Source: Candidatus Melainabacteria bacterium RIFCSPLOWO2_02_FULL_35_15 (GTDB lineage Bacteria; Cyanobacteriota; Vampirovibrionia; 2-02-FULL-35-15). From it: a stretch of DNA of 61,535 nucleotides. The stretch lies in assembly GCA_001784585.1 (NCBI GenBank), contig MFRN01000043.1, forward strand, positions 1 to 61,535. The letters run 5' to 3'. Of this stretch, positions 61,423-61,535 are shown piece by piece. The position numbers and the translations under genes were made by a program. How positions within the stretch are numbered: the first letter of the stretch is position 1; each line of letters begins with the position of its first letter. Below the pieces are notes generated by a model. It did not search any database. It worked only from the letters and a program-made list of their open reading frames with translations, and was not told the origin of the DNA.

Positions 61423-61535
61423 ATGGACACATTAACTCAACAACAAAGCCGAAAGAAAACAGGTCCAAAACCACTCTACGGAGAAGCAAAAAAGATGGTT
61501 TCATTCCGTCTTTCTCCAAGAGCATTGGAAATAAT
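61423..61535 (+). CDS. Small basic protein, start only (possible DNA-binding)
   Basis: An ATG with a strong AGGAG site (GAGGAGAG) opens a frame that runs off the right edge after 37 codons (MDTLTQQQSRKKTGPKPLYG, then EAKKMVSFRLSPRALEII). The K-T-G-P-K-P stretch and the S-F-R-L-S-P-x-A-L segment recall ribbon-helix-helix regulators and related mobile-element proteins. A TATAAT lies at 61380-61385, 37 bp upstream, but without a well-spaced -35. Confidence 0.6.
   Translation, partial: MDTLTQQQSRKKTGPKPLYGEAKKMVSFRLSPRALEI

Overview
The window is 61.5 kb of AT-rich, densely coded bacterial chromosome. Most of it is core metabolism, translation and envelope genes. The cell is Gram-negative: lpxK and waaA imply lipopolysaccharide, dapF implies a DAP peptidoglycan, and pilMN and pilD imply type IV pili. 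Several neighbourhoods resemble Cyanobacteria and their non-photosynthetic sisters: plsX-fabH, tig-clpP-clpX, and a TIGR03960/DUF2344 radical-SAM gene directly before an RNase E/G gene. No photosynthesis gene is visible. My inference is a Melainabacteria/Vampirovibrionia-like lineage; a 16S or marker-gene tree would be needed to confirm this.

Layout. 1-7.7 kb: glyS (cut by the left edge), divergent from rpmF-plsX-fabH, an FtsB-like gene, tig-clpP and clpX. 7.7-16.4 kb: ald-holA facing lpxK-waaA-folD, then ldcA, dapF, ftsQ and rpsD, ending in a terminator. 16.5-33.9 kb: an accessory island of mostly unrecognised genes. 33.9-40.4 kb: a leftward run of ubiX, an alpha-oxoamine synthase, an ABC ATPase, pilD, a pilM-pilN fusion and an ABC permease. 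40.4-46 kb: radical-SAM protein, RNase E/G, folC. 46-51 kb: leftward accD-accA-priA and a degenerate Xer-like recombinase. 51-61.5 kb: gshB, mgtC, tRNA-Lys, an AI-2E family permease, a FAH-family enzyme, ahcY, uvrC, rimO, queG, an inositol monophosphatase and the start of a small basic protein.

The island is the most interesting part. Two 113-nt inverted copies of one element bound it, at 17419-17531 and 33743-33855. Each copy has a hairpin whose stem sequence differs but whose pairing, bulge and TTTAT loop are kept; a third such hairpin lies between clpX and ald. Inside are a membrane-HD phosphohydrolase, secreted helical-repeat proteins, a DUF5674 pair resembling a toxin-antitoxin operon, a zinc-ribbon protein, a probable transposase remnant, and a cassette built around two large paralogous AAA+ ATPases. 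That cassette also holds a membrane HEAT-repeat protein and a small helical protein. One AAA+ paralogue keeps arginines after sensor 1 and the other has lost them, which suggests a hetero-oligomeric machine.

A second theme is short repeats inserted in frame inside conserved genes. Palindromes encode the same AIHEL peptide in the neighbouring genes uvrC and rimO. A GC-rich repeat lies in pilD, a CACGAA-type repeat in the radical-SAM gene, and a GAGG-GACGAAGC-type repeat at the end of queG.
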